From Tumebacillus_A lipolyticus (GTDB taxonomy: Bacteria; Bacillota; Bacilli; Tumebacillales; Tumebacillaceae), in assembly GCF_042682745.1 (NCBI RefSeq), contig NZ_JBHUIO010000005.1, forward strand, positions 620,001 through 684,000: a stretch of 64,000 bases of DNA, in the 5' to 3' direction. Positions 24,146 to 32,071 of the stretch are shown in pieces (positions within the stretch are counted from its first letter, which is position 1; every line of letters starts with the position of its first letter). The notes beneath the pieces were generated by a model, which was given only the letters and a program-made list of their open reading frames with translations, was not told the DNA's origin and ran no database searches. The position numbers and the translations under genes were made by a program.

Positions 24146-24401
24146 CTTCAAGTCCCCTGTAAGCCGGGGATACCATTGTTACAGCTGATTGATGGCATCA
24201 AGCGGATTATCCGTAACGGCTTTCAGTCCCCTATAAATCGGGTCTTCCATTGATACAGAGAAGCTCACCGAAGCTCGCTCCTTCATCCGCCAACTTTCAT
24301 TCCCCTAATAGTCGGGTCTGCCATTGTTACCTTCGAAAGGATTAGCGAGTTCAAAATATGTACAGGTGGTTCACTTTCTGCCAAGGGGGTTCTATCGTTA
24401 C
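24146..24401. CRISPR. Short degenerate CRISPR-like array
   Basis: Three copies of a 37-base repeat (CTTTCA, then GTCCCCT, a 6-7-base variable centre, then CGGGTCTNCCATTGTTAC) have cores beginning at 24152, 24226 and 24300, an exact 74-base period. Two unrelated 37-base spacers lie between. A fourth, strongly decayed copy ends near 24401. The repeats differ from each other, and a CCC/GGG dyad in the centre is kept in most, including a CCCC/GGGG version. No cas gene is in the window, so this looks like a decaying or orphan array. Confidence 0.6.
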
Positions 24402-24426
24402 AAATGCGAATGTACTGTTTGGGGTT

Positions 24427-24933
24427 TTATCTGCCCGAAATCCAATATCTTTGTACCATAAGCTCATCGTCTGGGTCATAGACCTCGTTTTCCAGAATAC
24501 CGCCGTTTTTGCAAATGGTCTTTGCGGAGGCGATATTCCCCTTGTCACATATGGCAAGAATTTTATCAATTCCAAGTTCTCTGGCTTTTTCGAGAGCCGC
24601 CGCAAATATTGCCGTTGCATATCCTTTCCGGCGCTGGGACGGGCGGACAGCATAACCGATGTGACCTCCGAATTGCAAAAGGTAGTCGTTCAGTTCATGC
24701 TTGATACTCAAAACGCCGATTAGCCTATTTTCGTCAAAGCACAAATAATAAGTTTCTTTTACCATGTGTTCAGGCAGATCTTTGCCAGTCAACCTGTTCT
24801 GCATCATCGCAAGCCACGACTCGTAATCTTCAAACGCACCGAACCCAATGATATGGTTCTCGTCGTTTTTGATTTCGTTATAAAAATGTATAACGGCTTC
24901 TTTGTGTTCTGCTGACGGGAAAACTAAATTCAC
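24427..24933 (-). CDS. GNAT family N-acetyltransferase
   Basis: A 168-residue acetyltransferase with the acetyl-CoA loop RPSQRRKGYATAI and the following AICDKGNIASAKTICKNGG, a pattern common in small-molecule (RimJ/RimL-like) GNATs. The GTG at 24933 has GAGGAGG eight bases upstream; the longer frame has no such site. Lower GC and different codon use from the flanking core genes suggest acquisition. The substrate is unknown. Confidence 0.83.
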   Translation of the reverse strand: MNLVFPSAEHKEAVIHFYNEIKNDENHIIGFGAFEDYESWLAMMQNRLTGKDLPEHMVKETYYLCFDENRLIGVLSIKHELNDYLLQFGGHIGYAVRPSQRRKGYATAIFAAALEKARELGIDKILAICDKGNIASAKTICKNGGILENEVYDPDDELMVQRYWISGR

Positions 24934-25393
24934 AATCGTCGCCTCCTCAAAACCTAGACGTGACGTGGGTTCCAGCCACTCTCGTTGGAACACAGATCGA
25001 CACTTTTTCGAGGATCGACCTTTTACTTCCGGTCATGGGGAAATCCTCAAAAACTTTACCCTTATGCAATTATTATCTACCTTCCAGTATAATTCATGTA
25101 TAGTCGTGAGAGAATAAGAAACTTTCTGCACAAAAAAGGCCTTTCCTATACATCATCCCCTTGCACGTACCGCTCTGCCATCTCCTCCATTTCCCGAAGC
25201 GGCGTAGTATTCAAAACCTATTTTGATGTACTCCAAAAGACCAGTCACTGAACAGTGTCATACCATTTTGCCAAGACTTTCAAAACAGGACTTCCGCACA
25301 TCCTCACTCGTATGTAAAAGGATTTGATATTTCTATCCAGAAATTTAACATATAAATATGTTCATCTTGGTGTCACCCAAGGAGGATGCTATC
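24934..25393. other. Intergenic region with a dyad before the aldo/keto reductase gene
   Basis: AT-rich. A TATAAT lies near 25088 without a good -35. AACATATAAATATGTT (25347-25362) is a short palindrome about 30 bases before the next start and could be an operator. Confidence 0.35.
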
Positions 25394-27436
25394 TTGAGGC
25401 CATCTCAAACCATACAGAACGCATCGATGGAAGCACCAGCTACAAGGGAAACTTTCAAACGCCCGCCTACGCAAAGTCAAGCATCTGTGCCGAATTCAGT
25501 TGAACGCATCTTGCAAATGCAGCGGGCGGTGGGCAATCGAGCCGCGATGCAGATGCTACGCTACCAGATGCAGCACTTACCGACTCTCCAGCGAAGCACT
25601 GTACCTGGACTAAGCAGTTCGCCGATGCAGATGGCCTGGGAGTCTGCTGGTGACGGCAAAATGAAGTGGGATGAAGTCTTGGACGGACTCCAATGGTACT
25701 TCGATTCGGTGTCCGAATTGATGTACTTTACAATCCTCGACGACAGCCCCCTGTTCATGAAAGCTCTCGCGCCCTACCAGAACAAACCCCGCCCCTACAA
25801 AGAATGGATCGAAGTCTGGCGGAAAAACGAGTGGACGGACGGCCTTCCCGGAAAAGAAGATCTGACTCCCAAACCAATCTTCGGCACCGACATCCCAAAA
25901 GACCGCGACCAAAGCGTTGCAGACATGGAAATCATGATCGAAAAGCTGGATGATGAAAAGATCAAGATCATAAAAAACGCGCTCCGATCCGGCTATCGCA
26001 TCTTTGACACGGCTGAACTATATGGCAATGCAGCCGAGTTGATCTTCAAAGCGGCAAAAGAGCTGGACATCCCGCCCGACCAGATCGAGATCATCTACAA
26101 AGTCGAGCCGGAAGACCCCGCGACAAAAGGCGCCAACAGCGCCAAAAGCCAGAACCTCGCGAGCAGACTGGACAATATGGGCGAGCGCCTTTCTCTCCAT
26201 ATGAAGACGATCCCTGAATCGGCGCAAAAAGTCATTATGCTGCATGAGATGCCGGAGAACCCGGATACGATTTTTGACTACATGGAACAGCTGTACAAGG
26301 AGATGGTCTCCGGCAAGCTAGGGGCCGTGCAAGGGCTTGGGGTCAGCAATGTCAATTTGGCGCAGTTACAGGCCATCCATGACTACACCGTGCAAAAGCA
26401 GATGATGCGCCTCCGGTACGTACAAAACCGCTTTTCCCCTTACAATCTCAACATGGAGATCCTCGACTTCTGCCACAGCAACGACATCACCTTCATGGGC
26501 TATGGCATCCAAGGCGGGGCCGGGCTTGGTGCCTGCAAACAAGGCTACGCGTTGCCACAGCAGCAGTTGCAGGTGCTACAGGATCAGCGCTTCCTCGCCT
26601 TGGCAGACGAGTTTCATATGGATTCGAGCCAACTGCTGCTCGCATGGGCCAAAGCGATCGGGGTTAGCGTCGTCATGTACTCCGGCGGACATGCTCAGGA
26701 GAATTACGACGCCCTGTCGATCAATCTGACCGGAGCGCAGGTCAAGAAGATCTCTGCTCTTTTCACCTATGACAAAGACACAACCAAGTCAGACTTCAGC
26801 GGCGAGGAACAGGTTGAGGATCTCTACAAAGCAGCGTTGGATCCGACCTCCTGGTACATCCTCGACAACTTGATGGCAAACAAGGACATCCGCACGCAGA
26901 TCAGTGCCGTGGTCACCAAGATTTGTACAAACGACGATGCAGAGCAAGCCAGACAAGAACTGAGTAATTTCATGAACAAGCTAGTGCGCTTCGCCACACA
27001 CATGCAAGTAATGAAAAAGGAAAGATTTGTGTCGGACTGGCGCACCGGCATGTTGGAGGCATTCGCCGGTATGGTCAGCCAGATAGAATCTGTAGCTGAT
27101 CTAGCAAAAGGCATCTACAACTGGAGCCAATCGGACCACATGGAGATCGGTGGCGCACTCCATGCCCTCGAAGAGCTCAACCATTTCACCGTACCGCAAC
27201 AAGAGCCATCCGATGAACCGGAAGAGCAGGCACTCGCACTTCAAGCAGGGGCTAGGTTAACGATTACGAAGGACAATGGCTCTTTGTTAGACGAGGATGA
27301 TTACAGCCCCATCGTTGACTATTCCACCCTCCAAGAAAACGACAAGTGCATCCTTTACTACCAGAAGCAAAGCTTGAACGTCAAAATCACCACTCAGTTC
27401 GGCGATGGCCGAGTAGAGGTCGAGATTGTTGAATAG
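25394..27436 (+). CDS. Aldo/keto reductase with contractile-injection-cargo-like N-terminus
   Basis: A 680-residue protein. Residues 1-70 are disordered and include ILQMQRAVGNRAAMQML, closely resembling the LQR-x2-GN-x-A motif found at the N-terminus of DUF4157 and other proteins linked to extracellular contractile injection systems. An aldo/keto reductase barrel follows (about 175-450) with the catalytic Asp/Tyr in FDTAELYG (near 204), Lys in IIYKVEPED and His in LHEMPENP, plus GLGVSN. The C-terminal 200 residues are unassigned. The TTG at 25394 has AAGGAGG eight bases upstream; an ATG at 25358 lacks one. It is probably not a plain metabolic reductase. Confidence 0.72.
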   Translation: MRPSQTIQNASMEAPATRETFKRPPTQSQASVPNSVERILQMQRAVGNRAAMQMLRYQMQHLPTLQRSTVPGLSSSPMQMAWESAGDGKMKWDEVLDGLQWYFDSVSELMYFTILDDSPLFMKALAPYQNKPRPYKEWIEVWRKNEWTDGLPGKEDLTPKPIFGTDIPKDRDQSVADMEIMIEKLDDEKIKIIKNALRSGYRIFDTAELYGNAAELIFKAAKELDIPPDQIEIIYKVEPEDPATKGANSAKSQNLASRLDNMGERLSLHMKTIPESAQKVIMLHEMPENPDTIFDYMEQLYKEMVSGKLGAVQGLGVSNVNLAQLQAIHDYTVQKQMMRLRYVQNRFSPYNLNMEILDFCHSNDITFMGYGIQGGAGLGACKQGYALPQQQLQVLQDQRFLALADEFHMDSSQLLLAWAKAIGVSVVMYSGGHAQENYDALSINLTGAQVKKISALFTYDKDTTKSDFSGEEQVEDLYKAALDPTSWYILDNLMANKDIRTQISAVVTKICTNDDAEQARQELSNFMNKLVRFATHMQVMKKERFVSDWRTGMLEAFAGMVSQIESVADLAKGIYNWSQSDHMEIGGALHALEELNHFTVPQQEPSDEPEEQALALQAGARLTITKDNGSLLDEDDYSPIVDYSTLQENDKCILYYQKQSLNVKITTQFGDGRVEVEIVE

Positions 27437-27447
27437 ATGTAACAATA

Positions 27448-27477
27448 AAGGAGGCTGCTGAACAGCCTCCTTCCCCC
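27448..27477 (+). terminator. Terminator after the aldo/keto reductase gene
   Basis: AAGGAGGCTG pairs with CAGCCTCCTT around CTGAA. The following T run is short and mixed with C. Confidence 0.6.
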
Positions 27478-27547
27478 AGATGTGAACCTTCTCATTTGTA
27501 AACTTTGCCACAGGCCAAGATGATCGCTCAACGTCCGTTATCCTTCT

Positions 27548-27578
27548 GTCCCCTATTTATCAGGTCTACCATTGTTAC
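27548..27578. repeat. Single copy of the CRISPR-like repeat
   Basis: The 31-base core has the same GTCCCCT start and GGTCTACCATTGTTAC end as the array at 24.2 kb, with changes only in the centre. No second copy lies one period away on either side. Confidence 0.75.
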
Positions 27579-27733
27579 CGAGAACGTTCGACCGAGACGA
27601 ATAAATCCATTGCTCTTCTTATTTTTATCTTCCTAGGTATATAGCATTCTAACTTCGGGTAAAATACCAGAGTTGCCCTCCCCTTGTCTTCTACGATAGA
27701 AGCGTTGCGATCGAAGACAGTTCTCCTTCGTTC

Positions 27734-27762
27734 TTGATTTCGTACTGCTTCGATGATACACT
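27734..27762 (+). promoter_or_regulatory. Candidate promoter of the VOC gene
   Basis: TTGATT and TACACT lie 17 bases apart, about 50 bases before the GTG. The rest of the gap from 27579 holds nothing recognised. Confidence 0.4.
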
Positions 27763-27814
27763 GATTACCCAAAGATATTTACATAGTTTACCATTACAAA
27801 AGGAGTGAACGAAA

Positions 27815-28231
27815 GTGTCGATCGATGTGTACATGAATTTTAAAGGAAACTGTCGTGAAGCAGTAGAGTTTTACGCAGAAGTTTTCGGGACAGAACCATC
27901 TCAACTGATGACATTTGGAGAAGTTCCACCGAATCCTGATTATCCACTTGCTGAGGAATCAAAGCACTTAATCATGCATGCACGGCTGACAATCGGCGGG
28001 AGCAGAGTAATGTTTTCGGACGTTTTGCCCGAAATGCCTTTCACTGTTGGCAATAACATCAGTTTGGCCTTGGTAACGGACAACAAAGATGAAATTCAAT
28101 CTGCCTTTGACAAACTGAAAGTGGGCGGCAATGTCGTCATGGAACTGCAAGAAACATTTTGGAGCAAATACTACGGTATGGTCACAGACAAATTCGGCAT
28201 TGGTTGGCAATTTAACCTTGGTGTTGAGTAG
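27815..28231 (+). CDS. VOC family (PhnB/glyoxalase-like) protein
   Basis: A 138-residue VOC-fold protein of the PhnB/YjdN type: MNFKGNCREAVEFYAEVFG at the start, HLIMHARLTIGGSRVMFSD in the middle and the closing YGMVTDKFGIGWQFN. Such proteins often act in antibiotic or toxic-compound resistance or are of unknown function. It begins with GTG after AGGAGTG. It has its own terminator. Confidence 0.85.
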   Translation: MSIDVYMNFKGNCREAVEFYAEVFGTEPSQLMTFGEVPPNPDYPLAEESKHLIMHARLTIGGSRVMFSDVLPEMPFTVGNNISLALVTDNKDEIQSAFDKLKVGGNVVMELQETFWSKYYGMVTDKFGIGWQFNLGVE

Positions 28232-28274
28232 TGAAGTGACCCGTACCTCCTCACCACATGAACCATCGAATGAC

Positions 28275-28312
28275 AAAGACGACGCTTCCGATGCTGAAGC
28301 GTCGTCTTTTTG
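28275..28312 (+). terminator. Terminator of the VOC gene
   Basis: A 14-pair stem, AAAGACGACGCTTC with its complement, followed by TTTTTG. Confidence 0.88.
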
Positions 28313-28509
28313 TTGTAGTTCGGAAGCAAAATATCTCAATCTCCGTTTAGAAACTCCTCACCCCTCAAAATTCCCCCAACCAATTGTTAGTCTTCCCAAA
28401 TCATGTTTTAAGCGACCTTCCTCCTACGAGGAGATAACGAGCATTCACATCATGCATGGTATAGGAGTGGTACTCGCTCAGTTGCTCCATCTGCACTTGC
28501 ACTTTCTCC

Positions 28510-28553
28510 ACATCGTTGCCCATTGGGCATCATTGCTCATTGTGCAACGATGT
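28510..28553. promoter_or_regulatory. Candidate TetR operator
   Basis: ACATCGTTGC and GCAACGATGT are perfect inverted 10-base arms 24 bases apart, with a smaller GCCCATTGGGC palindrome between them. The element lies 50 bases upstream of the TetR-type gene, where an autoregulatory operator is expected. Confidence 0.5.
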
Positions 28554-28602
28554 GTTAATGTAAATTCTAGTCGATCTATTCGTATCCAAACAAGAGAGGT
28601 AG

Positions 28603-29235
28603 ATGCGCTGTACGATGAACAAAAACAGCTTGCGCTTTATCAAAAAGGAGGCAACCGCACAAGCATTGGCAAACGCGGCGTTCGAGCTTGCACTTGAACG
28701 AGGTTTGGACGGCTTTGTCGTTGAAGATGTGGTGCAACGCGCCGGTTACTCCAGAAGAACGTTCGCGAACCACTATTCCTGTAAGGAAGAAGCTGTGGTG
28801 ATGGCGGTTGAACCTATGAATGACATCAACGAATTTGAGAACTTGCTAGATGAACTGCATGAAAACACGTCCCCTGTTGACGCCCTTTACCACTTTATGA
28901 AGATGCAACTTACAGCAGAGCTGCTATGGAAAATGCGTCAACTCTCGTCGCTCTCCCAACGGTATCCGACGCTCGAGCCCTACAGACTCAGCGTTCTCCA
29001 CCAAATGCAAGCGTCGGCCCAGAATTTGTTAAGCCAGTTATTTCACGGGCGTTACCCCGAAGGGTACACGCATCTGCTTACTGGGGCAGTTGTAGGGGCA
29101 TCGTTGCCTATCATTGACGGAAGCTTCAATGTGTTGCTACCGGACCAATCGACGTCCGATAACCCTGAGGCGATGACATTTGATCAATATTGGGACACCA
29201 TGTTCAGTTACTTGCGAAACGGTTTTAAGTTTTGA
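28603..29235 (+). CDS. TetR family transcriptional regulator
   Basis: A 210-residue regulator with an N-terminal TetR helix-turn-helix (ALANAAFELALERGLDGFVV, then RAGYSRRTFANHYSCKEEAV) and a ligand domain. It lies 38 bases before the MMPL gene and likely represses its own operon. AGAGAGGT is too close to the first ATG (28603) and rather far from the second (28615), so the start is uncertain. Confidence 0.87.
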   Translation: MRCTMNKNSLRFIKKEATAQALANAAFELALERGLDGFVVEDVVQRAGYSRRTFANHYSCKEEAVVMAVEPMNDINEFENLLDELHENTSPVDALYHFMKMQLTAELLWKMRQLSSLSQRYPTLEPYRLSVLHQMQASAQNLLSQLFHGRYPEGYTHLLTGAVVGASLPIIDGSFNVLLPDQSTSDNPEAMTFDQYWDTMFSYLRNGFKF

Positions 29236-29273
29236 CCCCTCACGATTTCTAGCAAAAGGAGACTATCACTCTC

Positions 29274-31595
29274 ATGTCTACATTCTTGTACAGATTAGGG
29301 AAGAAAGCATACGACAAACCCTGGTACTTTATCGTCGGTTGGACCTTGATCCTCGGAGTTGTCATCGCCGCAATCAGCGTGAATGGCATACACGTAAGTT
29401 CTGATATGAAAATTGAGGGCACCGAGTCCCAAAAGGTGCTGGACATGCTGGCGGAAGAACTTCCGGAAGCTTCTGGCGGACAAGCTAGTGTTGTGTTCAC
29501 AGTGCCCGAGGGTGAACGTCTGGATACACCAGAACATTTGACCTCGATCAGCAAAGCCGTTAACGAAGTCTACAGCATGGACTATGTGATTAATCCCGTC
29601 GAAATGGCCGCCAAAGCGGGCGCATCGCTTGCTGAATCTCCTCAGAGCGCTGGAACCGATCAGGCTACCACGACTGAACGACCTCCGTACGGCCCCTTGA
29701 TGGCCAATGGCGTTCCGGTTCCTGGTGTGATCATTTCCTCCGATGGCAACATCGCCATGTTCCAATTCCAGTTCACCGTACCGCAGATGTCAGTGCCCAA
29801 GACCGTCATCGATTCCGTTGTCGAGGCCGTCACTGCCGTTGAGGATGGCACCCACATTAAGGCGTTGCCCAGCGACTCGATCAAGGGCAAACCCACAGTG
29901 TTCAGCTCAGCTGAGATTATCGGATTGGTCGTTGCCGCTGTTGTTCTATTCATGACGCTTGGCTCAGTTGTTGCGGCTGGCCTTCCCCTTCTCACCGGAA
30001 TCCTTGGTGTCGGCGTTGGCGTTGGCGGAGCTTTTGCGATTTCCAAGTTCATCAATATTGTTGACATCACTCCTGCCTTGGCTCTCATGGTCGGTCTGGC
30101 AGTCGGAATCGACTACGCACTGTTCATCGTGAACCGTCAGCGCCGACTGATTCTCGAACAGGGGCTGAGCGCTCGCGAGGCTGCGAGCAGAGCGATCGGC
30201 ACTTCTGGCAGCGCAGTATTTTTCGCCGGCTTGACGGTCATCATTGCTTTGTGCGGCATGCTCGTGATCGGGATTGAATTCTTATCCACGATGGCGTTGG
30301 TCGCTGCAGCGACCGTCCTCATCAACGTGTTCATTGCTCTGAGCCTGCTACCTGCACTGCTCGGTTTGGTCGGAGAGCGAATCTGCTCACAAAAAGCGCG
30401 CGAGAACAGCCGCGTCCATGCGACCAAAGTTCGGCGCGGGGTCGCAACGAACTGGATAAATGGGGTCGTGAAGTATCGTTGGCCCTTAATTGTCGGTGTC
30501 ATCGCGATTCTCGGTGTGGCGACGATTCCGGTAGCGAGTATGGAACTGGGCATTCCGTCTGGTGCCACAGCGAACTTTGACACGACAGTAAGACAGAGTT
30601 ACGACGCGATTTCAGATGCTTTCGGGGAAGGATTTAACGGTCCGCTTCTCTTAGTTGCTGAGCCCAAGGGTTCCGACAAAGTGACAATGGAAATGCTCTA
30701 CTCTCTGCTACAGGATCTCCAACAGCAAACAAACGTTGCGCTGGTGTCACCGTTGGGCGTCAAGGAAACTGGGGACATGGCAATTCTAAGCCTCATTCCG
30801 AAAACGGGACCTACCGACGCAGAGACCAAAAACTTGGTGCAAGACTTGCGTGATCCCGATTCGAGTATTGCTCAGAAATATGGCCTCACTCTTGGGGTTA
30901 CAGGGTTCACCGCGATCAACATTGATATGTCGTCCAAGCTAGCGGAGGTCTTCCCGCTCTATATAGGGGTTATCGTCATCCTCTCGCTCATCATTCTGCT
31001 GTTGGTATTCCGATCCATCATCATCCCGATTAAAGCCACGCTCGGCTTCCTGCTTAGTGTGCTTGCCACGTTCGGGATCACAACAGCCGTGTTCCAGTGG
31101 GGATGGCTTCACTCCCTCTTCGGCTTTGACACGGGCGGTCCGCTGTTGAGCTTTATGCCGATCATGGTCACAGGAATTCTTTACGGGCTGGCGATGGACT
31201 ATCAGGTCTTCTTGGTCAGTTCGATGCGCGAGTCGTATGTTCATGGGCATCGGGGCGTTGCGAGTGTCGTTCACGGATATGAGCAGGCCAGCCGCGTCGT
31301 CGTGGCTGCAGCTGTAATCATGGTCGCCGTTTTCGCCGGGTTCTCCTTTGCTGAAGATGTGATGATCAAACAGATCGGTTTTGCGTTGGCGGTAGGCATA
31401 CTGCTCGACGCCTTCATCGTCCGGATCATCTTGGTACCGGCTGTCATGGCGATCTTTGGCGACAAAGCGTGGTGGCTACCGCAATGGCTGAACCGTCTGT
31501 TACCAAACCTAGACGTCGAGGGTGACAAACTAATCGCCGCTCTTAACGAAAAAGAAATCACTGACGATACGTTGAAACCTTTAAAGACCCACTGA
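29274..31595 (+). CDS. MMPL/RND family transporter
   Basis: A 773-residue membrane protein with two repeats of one helix, a large outer loop and five helices, the MMPL layout. Family motifs include MVGLAVGIDYALFIVNRQR (about 266-284) and MVTGILYGLAMDYQVFLVSSMRE in the second half. Members export lipids, siderophores or drugs using the proton gradient. Codon use is closer to actinobacterial genes than to the flanks, and the TetR-MMPL pairing is also common there, so transfer is possible. AAAGGAG lies 14 bases before the ATG. Confidence 0.87.
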   Translation: MSTFLYRLGKKAYDKPWYFIVGWTLILGVVIAAISVNGIHVSSDMKIEGTESQKVLDMLAEELPEASGGQASVVFTVPEGERLDTPEHLTSISKAVNEVYSMDYVINPVEMAAKAGASLAESPQSAGTDQATTTERPPYGPLMANGVPVPGVIISSDGNIAMFQFQFTVPQMSVPKTVIDSVVEAVTAVEDGTHIKALPSDSIKGKPTVFSSAEIIGLVVAAVVLFMTLGSVVAAGLPLLTGILGVGVGVGGAFAISKFINIVDITPALALMVGLAVGIDYALFIVNRQRRLILEQGLSAREAASRAIGTSGSAVFFAGLTVIIALCGMLVIGIEFLSTMALVAAATVLINVFIALSLLPALLGLVGERICSQKARENSRVHATKVRRGVATNWINGVVKYRWPLIVGVIAILGVATIPVASMELGIPSGATANFDTTVRQSYDAISDAFGEGFNGPLLLVAEPKGSDKVTMEMLYSLLQDLQQQTNVALVSPLGVKETGDMAILSLIPKTGPTDAETKNLVQDLRDPDSSIAQKYGLTLGVTGFTAINIDMSSKLAEVFPLYIGVIVILSLIILLLVFRSIIIPIKATLGFLLSVLATFGITTAVFQWGWLHSLFGFDTGGPLLSFMPIMVTGILYGLAMDYQVFLVSSMRESYVHGHRGVASVVHGYEQASRVVVAAAVIMVAVFAGFSFAEDVMIKQIGFALAVGILLDAFIVRIILVPAVMAIFGDKAWWLPQWLNRLLPNLDVEGDKLIAALNEKEITDDTLKPLKTH

Positions 31596-31665
31596 TGACA
31601 ATCGCTTTCGAGAGTCCGACAGCGATACGACTCGATTTTTCAGATTCTCATGGCACAACCTATTG

Positions 31666-31699
31666 AAAGAAGGAGTCTCTAGAGCTCCTTCTTTTTTTG
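31666..31699 (+). terminator. Terminator of the TetR-MMPL operon
   Basis: AAAGAAGGAG pairs with CTCCTTCTTT around a nine-base loop and runs into seven T. Confidence 0.9.
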
Positions 31700-31843
31700 C
31701 ATGTAAAAATTATGGTTTTTTCGTATTTTGGACCATCTAAAGCAGAAGGCCTGTTCCTGAAAGTTTGGAAGATCACCCCTTGAGGACAACATTGAAGGAA
31801 GTCAACACTTGCAATACCACTTTTGAAATCGATGATACTCTAA

Positions 31844-31874
31844 GTCCCCTTTAATACGGGTCTGCCATTGTTAC
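31844..31874. repeat. Single copy of the CRISPR-like repeat
   Basis: The 31-base core GTCCCCT...CGGGTCTGCCATTGTTAC matches the array at 24.2 kb. It is isolated; no copy is seen 74 bases away on either side. The remainder of 31700-32011 holds nothing recognised. Confidence 0.75.
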
Positions 31875-32011
31875 CCGGCGCAACAGCTACGAGCGATTAT
31901 TGACTCCCCTTCTTTCAGTCCTCGACGACCCCAGATTCGAGCGAGGAACGAGCGAGACCTTGACCATACTCCTCTCGTGATGAGCCAACAATTGACGAAT
32001 GCTCCCTTGCT

Positions 32012-32057
32012 CCAAAAATAAAACAAACCGCCATCTGCACATGCAGATGGCGGTTTG
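32012..32057 (-). terminator. Terminator of the SLH-protein gene
   Basis: A 16-pair stem, CAAACCGCCATCTGCA and complement, followed on the minus strand by TTTTATTTTTGG. Confidence 0.92.
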
Positions 32058-32071
32058 CTCTTGTCACTCAC

